This document shows positions 33,183 through 40,528 of a DNA stretch of 64,000 bases, piece after piece. The notes beneath the pieces are model-generated. The model made no database searches, was not told the origin of the DNA, and was given only the letters and a program-made list of their open reading frames with translations. How positions within the stretch are numbered: the stretch's first letter is position 1; each line of letters starts with the position of its first letter. Origin of the DNA: an uncultured Eubacteriales bacterium. Lineage in GTDB: Bacteria; Bacillota; Clostridia; Christensenellales; CAG-138. The stretch spans positions 1-64,000 of the forward strand of contig URQH01000002.1 in NCBI GenBank assembly GCA_900549955.1, written 5' to 3'. A program made the position numbers and the translations under genes.

Positions 33183-33442
33183 GGCTGGTTCCGGTGCGCC
33201 ACATAAAAGCGCACCAGCTCCTCGATGAGCTCGTCGCGCTCCATGCGGGAAATAAGATAGCGTGAGTTATTATAGCTGGTGATATAGGTAGGATCGCCGG
33301 AAATCAGATAACCCACAATCTGGTTAATCGGGTCATAGCCCTTTTCCTGCATGGCGTCATAAACGGTCAGCAGTACATCACGCGCCGTGCGATTGTCGCG
33401 CGGAATGGAAAACTCAAGGGTGTCGTTATAGTCTTTCGGCAT
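33179..33442 (-). CDS. ireB: IreB family regulatory phosphoprotein
   Basis: UPF0297 protein; in Enterococcus IreB is a substrate of the PASTA kinase IreK and lowers cephalosporin resistance. 87 residues with DYNDTLEF, VYDAMQEKGYDPINQIVGYLISGDPTYIT (in part), SRYLISRMERDE and EELVRFYV, all typical. ATG 33442 follows CGGGAGG. Promoter at 33464-33492. It overlaps ruvX. Confidence 0.95.
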   Translation of the reverse strand: MPKDYNDTLEFSIPRDNRTARDVLLTVYDAMQEKGYDPINQIVGYLISGDPTYITSYNNSRYLISRMERDELIEELVRFYVAHRNQP

Positions 33443-33463
33443 GAAACGCACCTCCCGCTTGTT

Positions 33464-33492
33464 ATTATAGCGGGATTCTTTCTTTTTTTCAA
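33464..33492 (-). promoter_or_regulatory. Promoter of ireB
   Basis: Minus strand TTGAAA (33487-33492), 17-base spacer, TATAAT (33464-33469), about 15 bases before the ribosome site. Confidence 0.8.
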
Positions 33493-33562
33493 TGCCCACC
33501 CGGCATCACACTTTTATCGCAACCGGCATAGGATGGCTACTACCAAAACAAGGAGGGTTTTT

Positions 33563-34561
33563 ATGAAAAAAGGGATCGCACTGATGCTGGTGCTACTGTC
33601 TCTCGCCGTTCTCTGCGCAGGCTGTACAACGGACAGCGAGCTGCAAAAGGTCGAACTGCACGAGGTAACGCGCTCCGTGTTTTACGCGCCGCAGTACGTC
33701 GCCATTTCGATGGGGTTCTTTGAAGAGGAAGGGTTTGACGTCTCCATCACGACCTCTGGCGGCTCCGACAAAGCCATGACGGCGCTGTTATCGGGCCAGG
33801 CAGACATCTGCCTCGCCGGGCCGGAAACGGGCGTGTACGTCATCAACGAGGGCAAGGCGGATCACCCGGTCATCGTCGGACAGCTGACCAAGCGGGACGG
33901 CTCATTCCTCGTAGGCCGGACGGCGGAGCCGGACTTCGACTGGTCGTCTCTCAAGGGCAAGACCATCATCGGCGGCCGCGCCGGCGGCATGCCGCTCATG
34001 ACGCTGGAGTACGTGCTGCGCGCCCACGGCCTGGAACCGGGCGTGGATGTCGAGGTGATCGACTCCATCCAGTTCAACCTCATGGGCGGCGCCTTTGACG
34101 GCGGTACGGGCGACTACGTCACGCTGTTTGAACCCACCGCAACGGAATTTGAGCGAGCCGGCAAGGGCTTCATCGTCGCCAACGTTGGGCTGGCCTCCGG
34201 AGAAGTGCCGTACACGGTCTATCTCGTGAGCCAGACCAAGCTGCAGGAGGACCCGGTATTTGTGGAGCGGTTTCTGCGCGCCATTTACCGCGCGCAGCTG
34301 TGGATTCAGTCCGCAACCGACGAAGAAGTGGCCGCCGCTATGGAGCCCTTTTTCCCGGACGCCTCCATCGACAGCCTGAAGATCGTGGCCAACAGTTACC
34401 GCGCGACGGACTCCTGGAAGCAGGACCCCATCATGCAGGAAGCGGACTATGAGCGCCTGCTTGACATCATGGAAGAAGCCGGCGAACTGAGCGCGCGGCC
34501 GGCATTTGCCGATTTGGTTGACAACAGCATTGCAGAAAAAGTCGTATCTGAAGTGCAATAA
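33563..34561 (+). CDS. ABC-type substrate-binding lipoprotein, NMT1/THI5-like
   Basis: A 332-residue extracellular binding protein. It has a lipoprotein signal with lipobox LCAGC (Cys near 20), then an NMT1-like periplasmic-binding fold: FYAPQYVAISMGFFEEEGFDV, SGGSDKAMTALLSGQADICLAGPE (in part) and GRAGGMPL. Relatives bind pyrimidine precursors of thiamine, sulfonates or nitrate/taurine-type anions; the ligand here is unclear. No permease or ATPase gene lies beside it, so its transporter must be elsewhere. ATG 33563 follows AAGGAGG. It is on the opposite strand to its neighbours. Confidence 0.85.
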   Translation: MKKGIALMLVLLSLAVLCAGCTTDSELQKVELHEVTRSVFYAPQYVAISMGFFEEEGFDVSITTSGGSDKAMTALLSGQADICLAGPETGVYVINEGKADHPVIVGQLTKRDGSFLVGRTAEPDFDWSSLKGKTIIGGRAGGMPLMTLEYVLRAHGLEPGVDVEVIDSIQFNLMGGAFDGGTGDYVTLFEPTATEFERAGKGFIVANVGLASGEVPYTVYLVSQTKLQEDPVFVERFLRAIYRAQLWIQSATDEEVAAAMEPFFPDASIDSLKIVANSYRATDSWKQDPIMQEADYERLLDIMEEAGELSARPAFADLVDNSIAEKVVSEVQ

Positions 34562-34579
34562 CAGGCAGATACGCGGGAA

Positions 34580-34611
34580 CGGGCCGGGGTTACGCCTCGG
34601 CCCGCATGCTT
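34580..34611 (+). terminator. Terminator of the binding-protein gene
   Basis: A ten-base-pair GC-rich stem (34580-34589 with 34595-34604, one G-U pair) followed by CATGCTTTTAATC. It overlaps the end of the convergent TIGR04086 gene. Confidence 0.75.
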
Positions 34612-35009
34612 TTAATCAGGGAGTAAATCACGCCGACCCCACCGCCGCATACCATCCCCAGCAACAGGTCAGACAGGAAAATGAGCCCGATGTGGAACTC
34701 CCGTTCCAAAATGGAGAACACGACATAGGCAAGCGTCATATACAGACCGCCTGACAGAGCGCCATACAGCCAACTGCGGCCGCCGCTGATCGCCCGCGCG
34801 CTCAGATAGCCGGCCAACCCGGCACAAATTGCCTTGATCGCCGTGTTCACCGCGCGAATGCTGTCCGGCTGCAGCACGCCCCACTTGAGCAGAAACGCGA
34901 ACACCAGCACGAGCACCGCCGTGAGAATGCAGGCCAGGATGGCGCCGCGCATGCACAGCAAAAACGGCGTCGGCGCGCCGCTGCTCCGGTTTTTCTTTCG
35001 CTTTTTCAT
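34590..35009 (-). CDS. TIGR04086 family membrane protein
   Basis: A 139-residue protein with four membrane segments (about 18-42, 48-70, 78-98 and 105-130) and a very basic N-terminus (MKKRKKNRSS). The family is defined by its place beside yajC in Clostridia and Bacilli; function unknown. ATG 35009 follows AGGAGGTGTCACCC. A terminator sits between it and yajC, so it may be expressed at a lower level. Confidence 0.88.
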   Translation of the reverse strand: MKKRKKNRSSGAPTPFLLCMRGAILACILTAVLVLVFAFLLKWGVLQPDSIRAVNTAIKAICAGLAGYLSARAISGGRSWLYGALSGGLYMTLAYVVFSILEREFHIGLIFLSDLLLGMVCGGGVGVIYSLIKSMRAEA

Positions 35010-35047
35010 GGGTGACACCTCCTGTAGTATTCACTATATACGGAGGC

Positions 35048-35083
35048 AAAAAAAATATGCCCGCAACTATTTGTCGCAGGCAT
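35048..35083 (-). terminator. Terminator of yajC
   Basis: An eleven-base-pair stem (35073-35083 with 35057-35067, one G-U pair) and a run of ATTTTTTTTG on the minus strand, 16 bases after the yajC stop. Confidence 0.9.
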
Positions 35084-35098
35084 TGGAGTTTTCACGGT

Positions 35099-35431
35099 TT
35101 ATTTGGTTTCGGTGACTTCCTCGCTCATCGTGTTCTCCACGCCGGTGTCCTCCACCTGGGAGATTGCCCCGCGTGCAAAGACGAGCTTGACCTTGTCCGG
35201 CCCGACCGCCAGCACGACCACATCGTCGCGGATGGAACTGATGGTGCCATAGATGCCGCCAATCGTGCGCACACGGTCGCCGGGCTTGAGCGCGTTCAGC
35301 ATGGCCTTGACCTTCTTGTCGCGGCGACGCTGCGGAATGATCATGATGGCGAACATCGCGATCATCAGGATGATGAGCAGACCGTAAGAGGAGAAAAAGG
35401 AGCCGACGCCATTCACCACTTCACTGTTCAT
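35099..35431 (-). CDS. yajC: Preprotein translocase subunit YajC
   Basis: Small accessory subunit that associates with SecDF. 110 residues: one membrane segment (about 16-33), IIPQRRRDKK, then a cytoplasmic beta domain with LKPGDRVRTIGGIYGTI (in part). The acidic C-terminal tail (EDTGVENTMSEEVTETK) is variable. Promoter at 35475-35503. secD and secF, which commonly follow, are not in this window. Confidence 0.95.
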   Translation of the reverse strand: MNSEVVNGVGSFFSSYGLLIILMIAMFAIMIIPQRRRDKKVKAMLNALKPGDRVRTIGGIYGTISSIRDDVVVLAVGPDKVKLVFARGAISQVEDTGVENTMSEEVTETK

Positions 35432-35474
35432 GAATTTCTAAACCTTTAACACCTTTCAAAAATTTGTTGTATAT

Positions 35475-35503
35475 AGTATATAAGATTCCGCACAATGCGT
35501 CAA
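35475..35503 (-). promoter_or_regulatory. Promoter of yajC
   Basis: Minus strand TTGACG (35498-35503), 17-base spacer, TATACT (35475-35480). Confidence 0.85.
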
Positions 35504-35543
35504 GACCCGGAAAAAGGCGCGCTGCGTACATTGCGCGGAAAAT

Positions 35544-35572
35544 GAAAAAAATACGGGGCGCAAACCCCGTAT
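35544..35572 (-). terminator. Terminator after the 56-residue protein gene
   Basis: An eight-base-pair stem ATACGGGG/CCCCGTAT (35565-35572 with 35551-35558) followed on the minus strand by TTTTTTCATTTT. Confidence 0.92.
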
Positions 35573-35583
35573 TTCCGTTCCGC

Positions 35584-35754
35584 TCACTTGCCGATCAAAT
35601 CGCTCATGCTGCAGACGGTGCGCCGGGTGTTGCGAACGACACGGCGTCCGTCCCGCATCATCCTTCTCGGGATATCGGGATACATCGAACTGATCGCGGT
35701 AAGCGTGACCGCAGCGCCGGCAATCATGCCGAGACCTATCGCCAAAGAACGCAT
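35584..35754 (-). CDS. Small hydrophobic-basic protein, 56 residues
   Basis: A short gene: ATG 35754 preceded by GACGAGGTGAG, 56 codons, TGA, and a strong terminator 12 bases later. The protein has an N-terminal hydrophobic segment (about 4-22, LAIGLGMIAGAAVTLTAIS) and a basic, arginine-rich C-terminal half (RRMMRDGRRVVRNTRRT). It looks like a single-pass membrane peptide with a cytoplasmic basic tail. I do not recognise a family. It lies between iscU and yajC on the same strand. Confidence 0.75.
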   Translation of the reverse strand: MRSLAIGLGMIAGAAVTLTAISSMYPDIPRRMMRDGRRVVRNTRRTVCSMSDLIGK

Positions 35755-35825
35755 CTTCTCTCACCTCGTCTTTCATGCTGCGCTACGTGCATAGTGTCGC
35801 ACGGGAGGTGAAAAACTATTCGCGT

Positions 35826-36203
35826 TTATTCTGCCTTTTTCTTGTAATAATCGTCAATGGCAGCTTTCACGGCTTCCTCTGCCAGCACGGAACAGTGGAT
35901 CTTCTGCGGTGGCAGCCCCTCGAGCGCCTCCACCACGGCGGCATTGGACAGCTGCAGCGCCTCGTCCACCGTCTTGCCCTTGATCATCTCCGTCGCCATC
36001 GAAGAGGTGGCCACGGCGGCGCCACAGCCGAACGTCTTGAACTTGACGTCCTCAATGACGCCGGTCTCATCGTTGATTTTCAAAAATATCTGCATGATGT
36101 CGCCGCACTTGGCGTTGCCAACCGTGCCGACACCGCTTGCATCCGGTATCTCCCCGACGTTGCGCGGATTTTGAAAATGATCCATCACTTTTTCCGTATA
36201 CAT
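35826..36203 (-). CDS. Iron-sulfur cluster scaffold IscU/NifU N-terminal type
   Basis: Scaffold on which new Fe-S clusters are built. 125 residues with the three conserved cysteines in GNAKCGD, FKTFGCGAA and KIHCSVLAEEA. Strand and order (iscR-iscS-iscU) put it with the cysteine desulfurase one base upstream. It is the shorter clostridial NifU-like type that lacks the C-terminal NFU domain. ATG 36203 follows GGAGGGAAATAAC. Confidence 0.94.
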   Translation of the reverse strand: MYTEKVMDHFQNPRNVGEIPDASGVGTVGNAKCGDIMQIFLKINDETGVIEDVKFKTFGCGAAVATSSMATEMIKGKTVDEALQLSNAAVVEALEGLPPQKIHCSVLAEEAVKAAIDDYYKKKAE

Positions 36204-36204
36204 G

Positions 36205-37377
36205 TTATTTCCCTCCATGGTACAGCGGCGACATTGCGCGCAGCCGTTCTACAATTTTTGGCAACAGTTCCAGCACATAGTCGATCTCCTGCTCCGTCGT
36301 GTATTCAGACAGCGACAGGCGGAGCGAGCCGTGGGCAACCTCGTGCGTCAGCCCCATGGCCAGCAACACGTGCGACGGATCCAGCGAACCGGACGTGCAG
36401 GCCGACCCGCTCGAAGCTGCGATGCCGTTGATATCCAGCATGAGCAGGATCGATTCGCCCTCAATGTACCGGATGCTGAAGTTGACGTTGTTGGGCAGCC
36501 GGTCGGTCGGGTGGCCATTGAGTTTCACATCCGGTATGGCGGCAGGAATGCCGGCAATCAGCCTGTCGCGAAGCGCCCGCATGTGCGCGGCGTTCTCCTC
36601 CATGTGTTCCACGGCATGGGAAATGGCCACGCCTAGGCCCACGATGCCCGGCACGTTTTCCGTGCCCGCGCGCTTCTTCCGCTCCTGTCCGCCGCCCAGG
36701 ATCAGCGCCGGCAGGCGCACGCCCTTTTTCACATACAGCGCACCCACGCCCTTTGGACCATGGAATTTGTGCGCGGACAGGGACAACAGGTCGATCTGCA
36801 TCTGCTGCACGTCGATCGGCACGTGCCCCACCGCCTGCACGGCGTCCGTGTGGAACAGCACGCCCTTCTCGTGGCAGACGCGACCGATCTCCGGAATGGG
36901 CATGATGGTGCCCACCTCGTTGTTGGCGAACATGATCGAAACCAGGATCGTATCCGGGCGAATGGCCGCTGCAACGGACTCCACGCTCACCTTGCCGTCT
37001 GCATCGACCGGCAGATAGGTGACCTCGACGATCCCCTCGCGCTCCATGGCCTGCAACGTATGCAGCACCGCATGGTGTTCCACCGCGCTCGTGATAATAT
37101 GCCTGCCCTTTTTGGCATAGGCCTGCGCAATGCCGCGAAGCACCATGTTGTCGCTCTCGCTGCCGCCGCCGGTGAAGATGATCTCCTCCGGGCTGGCCGC
37201 ATGCAGCGCCTGTGCCACGCTCGACCGTGCATCGGCAATGCCCTTTGCCGCCTCCTGCGCAAAGGTGTGCAGGCTGGACGGGTTGCCATAGATCTCCGTG
37301 AAATACGGGAGCATGGCCTGTACCGCTTCTGGCCTGACGCGGGTCGTGGCCGCATTGTCAAGATAAACTCTTTGCAT
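36205..37377 (-). CDS. Cysteine desulfurase (IscS/NifS family)
   Basis: PLP enzyme that takes sulfur from cysteine for Fe-S cluster assembly. 390 residues: YLDNAATTRV at the start, the PLP lysine in SLSAHKFHGPKG, and the sulfur-accepting cysteine in SSGSACTSG, the loop length of the IscS/NifS class I type. ATG 37377 fits the GAGGCGAATGG ribosome site and homologue starts, and overlaps the iscR 3' end by 20 bases. Confidence 0.95.
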   Translation of the reverse strand: MQRVYLDNAATTRVRPEAVQAMLPYFTEIYGNPSSLHTFAQEAAKGIADARSSVAQALHAASPEEIIFTGGGSESDNMVLRGIAQAYAKKGRHIITSAVEHHAVLHTLQAMEREGIVEVTYLPVDADGKVSVESVAAAIRPDTILVSIMFANNEVGTIMPIPEIGRVCHEKGVLFHTDAVQAVGHVPIDVQQMQIDLLSLSAHKFHGPKGVGALYVKKGVRLPALILGGGQERKKRAGTENVPGIVGLGVAISHAVEHMEENAAHMRALRDRLIAGIPAAIPDVKLNGHPTDRLPNNVNFSIRYIEGESILLMLDINGIAASSGSACTSGSLDPSHVLLAMGLTHEVAHGSLRLSLSEYTTEQEIDYVLELLPKIVERLRAMSPLYHGGK

Positions 37378-37810
37378 GTTCCATTCGCCTCTTCTGTTCA
37401 ATGTAGTCCTTTGCCAGATCCGCAATGGTCGTATCCCTGAGCACGTCGTTGATACGGGCCTGCAGTTTCAAAAACAACGGCCGCGCCGAACAGGTGCACG
37501 CGTTTTCGCAGCTGGCCTCTTCCCTCGTGCCGACACAATCCACAAGCGCCGTGCTGCCCTCCAGCGCGCCAAGCACACGCCCGACATCCAGCTCGGCCGG
37601 CGCACAGCAGAGTGCGTAACCGCCCGCGGCGCCGCGCACCGTGTCCACAATCCCCGCCTTGCGCAATGCACGCAACAATTGCTCCAAATAGGCCTCCGAG
37701 ATGCCCTGCAAGCTGGCGAGCGTTGACAGCGTGACCGGTTTTTCCCCGTAATATACGGCGAGATCCACCACGGCTTTTAGTCCATACCGACTTCTGGTAG
37801 AAAGTTTCAT
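37358..37810 (-). CDS. Rrf2-family regulator, IscR-like
   Basis: A 150-residue winged-helix regulator: MKLSTRSRYGLKAVVDLA at the N-terminus, ISEAYLEQLL recognition helix, VRGAAGGYAL wing. A cysteine cluster (DCVG ... SCENACTC) around residues 92-106 fits [2Fe-2S] binding by IscR, so it probably senses cluster supply and regulates iscRSU. ATG 37810 is the homologous start. Promoter at 37850-37878. Confidence 0.92.
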   Translation of the reverse strand: MKLSTRSRYGLKAVVDLAVYYGEKPVTLSTLASLQGISEAYLEQLLRALRKAGIVDTVRGAAGGYALCCAPAELDVGRVLGALEGSTALVDCVGTREEASCENACTCSARPLFLKLQARINDVLRDTTIADLAKDYIEQKRRMEHAKSLS

Positions 37811-37849
37811 CGCAAATACCCTACTAACTTGGTCGCCTTTCTGGCACAT

Positions 37850-37878
37850 ACCTTACCACGGACGGCAACATCTGTCAA
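37850..37878 (-). promoter_or_regulatory. Promoter of the isc operon
   Basis: Minus strand TTGACA (37873-37878), 17-base spacer, TAAGGT (37850-37855). Autoregulation by the IscR-like protein is likely by family analogy, with no operator proven. Confidence 0.7.
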
Positions 37879-37924
37879 CAAGTTTTTCCTTTTCTCCCGT
37901 TTGCACACACACTTCCGTTCAACA

Positions 37925-37965
37925 CAAAAAGGCCGGCACGCCGCCAGAAAAGCGGTGTGCCGGCC
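37925..37965 (-). terminator. Terminator after trxA
   Basis: A long GC-rich stem (37952-37965 with 37931-37944, one mismatch) followed on the minus strand by TTTTTGTG, about 25 bases after the trxA stop. Confidence 0.9.
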
Positions 37966-37988
37966 AGCCGAGGCAGTTGATCCGGGTT

Positions 37989-38309
37989 TTACGCAAGATA
38001 CTGATCCAACATTTGTTCAAACGCCTTTTTCGGGCGCGCGCCCACGGCGCGCTCTACGAGCTTGCCCTGATGGAAGACCATCACTGTCGGGATCGTGGAC
38101 ACGCCGTACCGCGCTGCAATTTCCGGGCACTCGTCCACATTCACCTTGCACACGGCCGCCTTACCGGCATAGGCCTCCGCAATTTGGTCGATATACGGGC
38201 CGACCATACGGCACGGGCCGCACCAGGGCGCCCAAAAGTCCACCAGCACCACGGCATTTCCCTGGATCGTTTCATCAAACGTCTGCGCTGTCAGTTCCTT
38301 TGCCATCAT
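37989..38309 (-). CDS. trxA: Thioredoxin
   Basis: Disulfide reductase of 105-106 residues with the redox motif WCGPC in DFWAPWCGPCRMVGP, the cis-proline segment GVSTIPTVMVF and an ordinary thioredoxin fold. Two adjacent ATGs (38309, 38306) overlap the rseC stop; GAGGAGG precedes them. It ends the hisS-aspS-rseC-trxA run. Confidence 0.96.
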   Translation of the reverse strand: MMAKELTAQTFDETIQGNAVVLVDFWAPWCGPCRMVGPYIDQIAEAYAGKAAVCKVNVDECPEIAARYGVSTIPTVMVFHQGKLVERAVGARPKKAFEQMLDQYLA

Positions 38310-38722
38310 GCATCCTCCTCTTCGCTCGTCAATAGAGTCATACGCGGTTGAAACGTCTGCCGCCGCCGGAACCTGCGATCCAGCAAGCGCAGAACAAGAT
38401 AGGCCCCCGCGCAACAGGCCAGGCCGCCCACCACGGCGGCAATGTCGGATACCAGGCTGCCGGCTATCACGCCGAGCAGCAGCGCAGCTAACGGTACCAG
38501 GTACGCAATCACGCTGGCACCGGCCACCTGTCCGCCCCGCAATTCCACCCGCACGCGGTCACCTACGGCAGCGCCGGCATCATTTGGAACGCGGATTTCC
38601 ATCTCGTGTTCACCGGCGGTCAGACAGGCCCCACAATGCGCGCACATGCTGCTGCGCTGAAAGCGCACCACGGCCAAATTGCCCTCGAGAGCGACCACCG
38701 TGCCGACATGTCCGTCGCTCAT
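38306..38722 (-). CDS. RseC/MucC-like SoxR-reducing system protein
   Basis: A 138-residue membrane protein. N-terminal beta domain with four cysteine-type residues arranged as SSMCAHCGAC (about 25-34), then two membrane segments (about 68-90 and 94-112) and a basic C-terminal tail. In proteobacteria RseC helps modulate SigE or reduce SoxR; in Clostridia relatives are often near rnf or aminoacyl-tRNA genes and their role is open. It overlaps aspS (upstream) and trxA (downstream) by four bases each. Confidence 0.88.
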   Translation of the reverse strand: MSDGHVGTVVALEGNLAVVRFQRSSMCAHCGACLTAGEHEMEIRVPNDAGAAVGDRVRVELRGGQVAGASVIAYLVPLAALLLGVIAGSLVSDIAAVVGGLACCAGAYLVLRLLDRRFRRRQTFQPRMTLLTSEEEDA

Positions 38723-40512
38723 TCTTCCTCCTGTACACAGCGGATGTGCAGCTCCTCCAGCTGTTTATCGTCCACCACGTCCGGCGCGCCGGTGAGCGGG
38801 CAGGACGCGTTCTGCACCTTGGGAAACGCTATGACGTCGCGGATGCTAGGCGTGTTGCAGATAAGCATGGCCAGGCGATCCAGTCCATAGGCCAATCCCC
38901 CGTGCGGCGGCGGGCCAAACCGGAACGCATCGAGCAGGAACCCAAAACGCTCCTGCGCCTGCTCCGGCGTGAAGCCCAGCACGGAGAACATCTGCTGCTG
39001 CAGCTCAGCAGAATGAATACGGATGGAACCGCCGCCGATCTCCACGCCGTTGAGCACGATGTCATAGGCCTTGGCGCGCACGGATCCGGGATCGGTCAGA
39101 AGCTTGTCCAGATCCTCATCCTTGGGGCTTGTAAACGGATGGTGCATGGCCACATACCGGTTCTGCTCCTCACTCCACTCGAGCAGCGGGAAGTCCGTCA
39201 CCCACAGCAGGTTGTACTGGTGTTCCGGAATCAGCTGCAGCTTGTCCGCCAGTTTCAGGCGCAGCGCGCCGAGCGCAGCAAAGACCGTTTCATCCCGATC
39301 CGCCGCAAAAAACGCGATATCGCCCGTCTCCAGCCCGATCCGGCTCACAATCGCCTTCAGCTCCTCCTCGCTCAAAAATTTGGCGATGGGCGACTGCAGG
39401 CCCTCCGGCTTGACGTTCATCCACGCCAGCCCCTTGGCCCGGTACGTCTTGACAAACTCGCCAAGCGCGTCGATCTCCTTGCGGGAGAAGGCGGCGCTGG
39501 CGCCCTTGGCATTGATGCAACGGACGCTGCCGCCGTTTTCCACCGCCTGGCGGAACACGGAAAACCCGCAGGTCTTGACGAGATCGGACACGTCGCAGAG
39601 CTCCAGTCCAAACCGCGTGTCCGGCTTGTCCGAACCAAAGCGGGACATGGCCTCCGCATACGTGAGGCGCGGCAGCGGCAGGGAAATTTCGACGCCCAGC
39701 GTCTCCCGGAACAGGCGCTGCAAAAAGCCCTCGTTCACGCCCATGACGTCGTCCTCTTCGACGAAGGACATTTCGAGGTCGATCTGCGTAAAGTCGGGTT
39801 GCCGATCCGCACGCAGGTCCTCGTCTCGGAAGCAGCGGGCGATCTGCATGTACCGGTCGTAGCCGGAGAGCATCAGCAGCTGCTTAAACAGCTGCGGGCT
39901 CTGCGGCAGCGCATAGAACGTGCCTGGATGCACCCGGCTCGGCACGAGATAGTCGCGCGCGCCCTCCGGCGTGCTCTTCGTCAGGATGGGCGTTTCGATC
40001 TCCAAAAAGCCGTTTTCGCTGAAATACCGGCGCGCACAGAAGGCAATCTTATGGCGCATCATCAGGTTGCGCTGCATACACGGGCGCCGCAAATCGAGAT
40101 AGCGATACTTGAGGCGCAGCGCTTCGTTGGACTTGCAGTTGTCCTCGATCTCGATGGGCGGCGTTTCGCTCGCGCTCAAAATCTTAAACTCCGTCACCCG
40201 TACCTCGAGCGAACCGGTCTTCATGTTCGGGTTGACCATGCTGCCCGTGCGCGCCACCAGCCTGCCGCGGATCGCCAGCACATACTCGGAGCGAATCTTC
40301 GAGGCACGCGCAAAATCTTCCGCGGGCAGCGTGCTGGAGTCAAACACCACCTGCATCAGCCCCGTGCGGTCGCGCAGCTGCACGAAGATCAGCGCGCCGA
40401 GGTCGCGCCGTACGTTCGTCCAGCCCATCAGCGTGACCTCTTTGCCAAGATCAGCCTCCGTCAGCTCCGTGCAATAACACGTGCGCTTCCAACCGTTCAA
40501 CAGTTCTCCCAT
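38719..40512 (-). CDS. aspS: Aspartate--tRNA ligase
   Basis: Class II synthetase of bacterial type, 597 residues. N-terminal OB anticodon domain (LMGWTNVRRDLGALIFVQLRDR, in part), motif 2 FRDEDLRADRQPDFTQID, the GAD insertion domain (about 290-420), and motif 3 GLAYGLDRLAM. It charges tRNA-Asp. Separated from hisS by 16 bases; both probably come from the His T-box promoter. Confidence 0.97.
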   Translation of the reverse strand: MGELLNGWKRTCYCTELTEADLGKEVTLMGWTNVRRDLGALIFVQLRDRTGLMQVVFDSSTLPAEDFARASKIRSEYVLAIRGRLVARTGSMVNPNMKTGSLEVRVTEFKILSASETPPIEIEDNCKSNEALRLKYRYLDLRRPCMQRNLMMRHKIAFCARRYFSENGFLEIETPILTKSTPEGARDYLVPSRVHPGTFYALPQSPQLFKQLLMLSGYDRYMQIARCFRDEDLRADRQPDFTQIDLEMSFVEEDDVMGVNEGFLQRLFRETLGVEISLPLPRLTYAEAMSRFGSDKPDTRFGLELCDVSDLVKTCGFSVFRQAVENGGSVRCINAKGASAAFSRKEIDALGEFVKTYRAKGLAWMNVKPEGLQSPIAKFLSEEELKAIVSRIGLETGDIAFFAADRDETVFAALGALRLKLADKLQLIPEHQYNLLWVTDFPLLEWSEEQNRYVAMHHPFTSPKDEDLDKLLTDPGSVRAKAYDIVLNGVEIGGGSIRIHSAELQQQMFSVLGFTPEQAQERFGFLLDAFRFGPPPHGGLAYGLDRLAMLICNTPSIRDVIAFPKVQNASCPLTGAPDVVDDKQLEELHIRCVQEEE

Positions 40513-40528
40513 GACATCTTCCTCCCCG

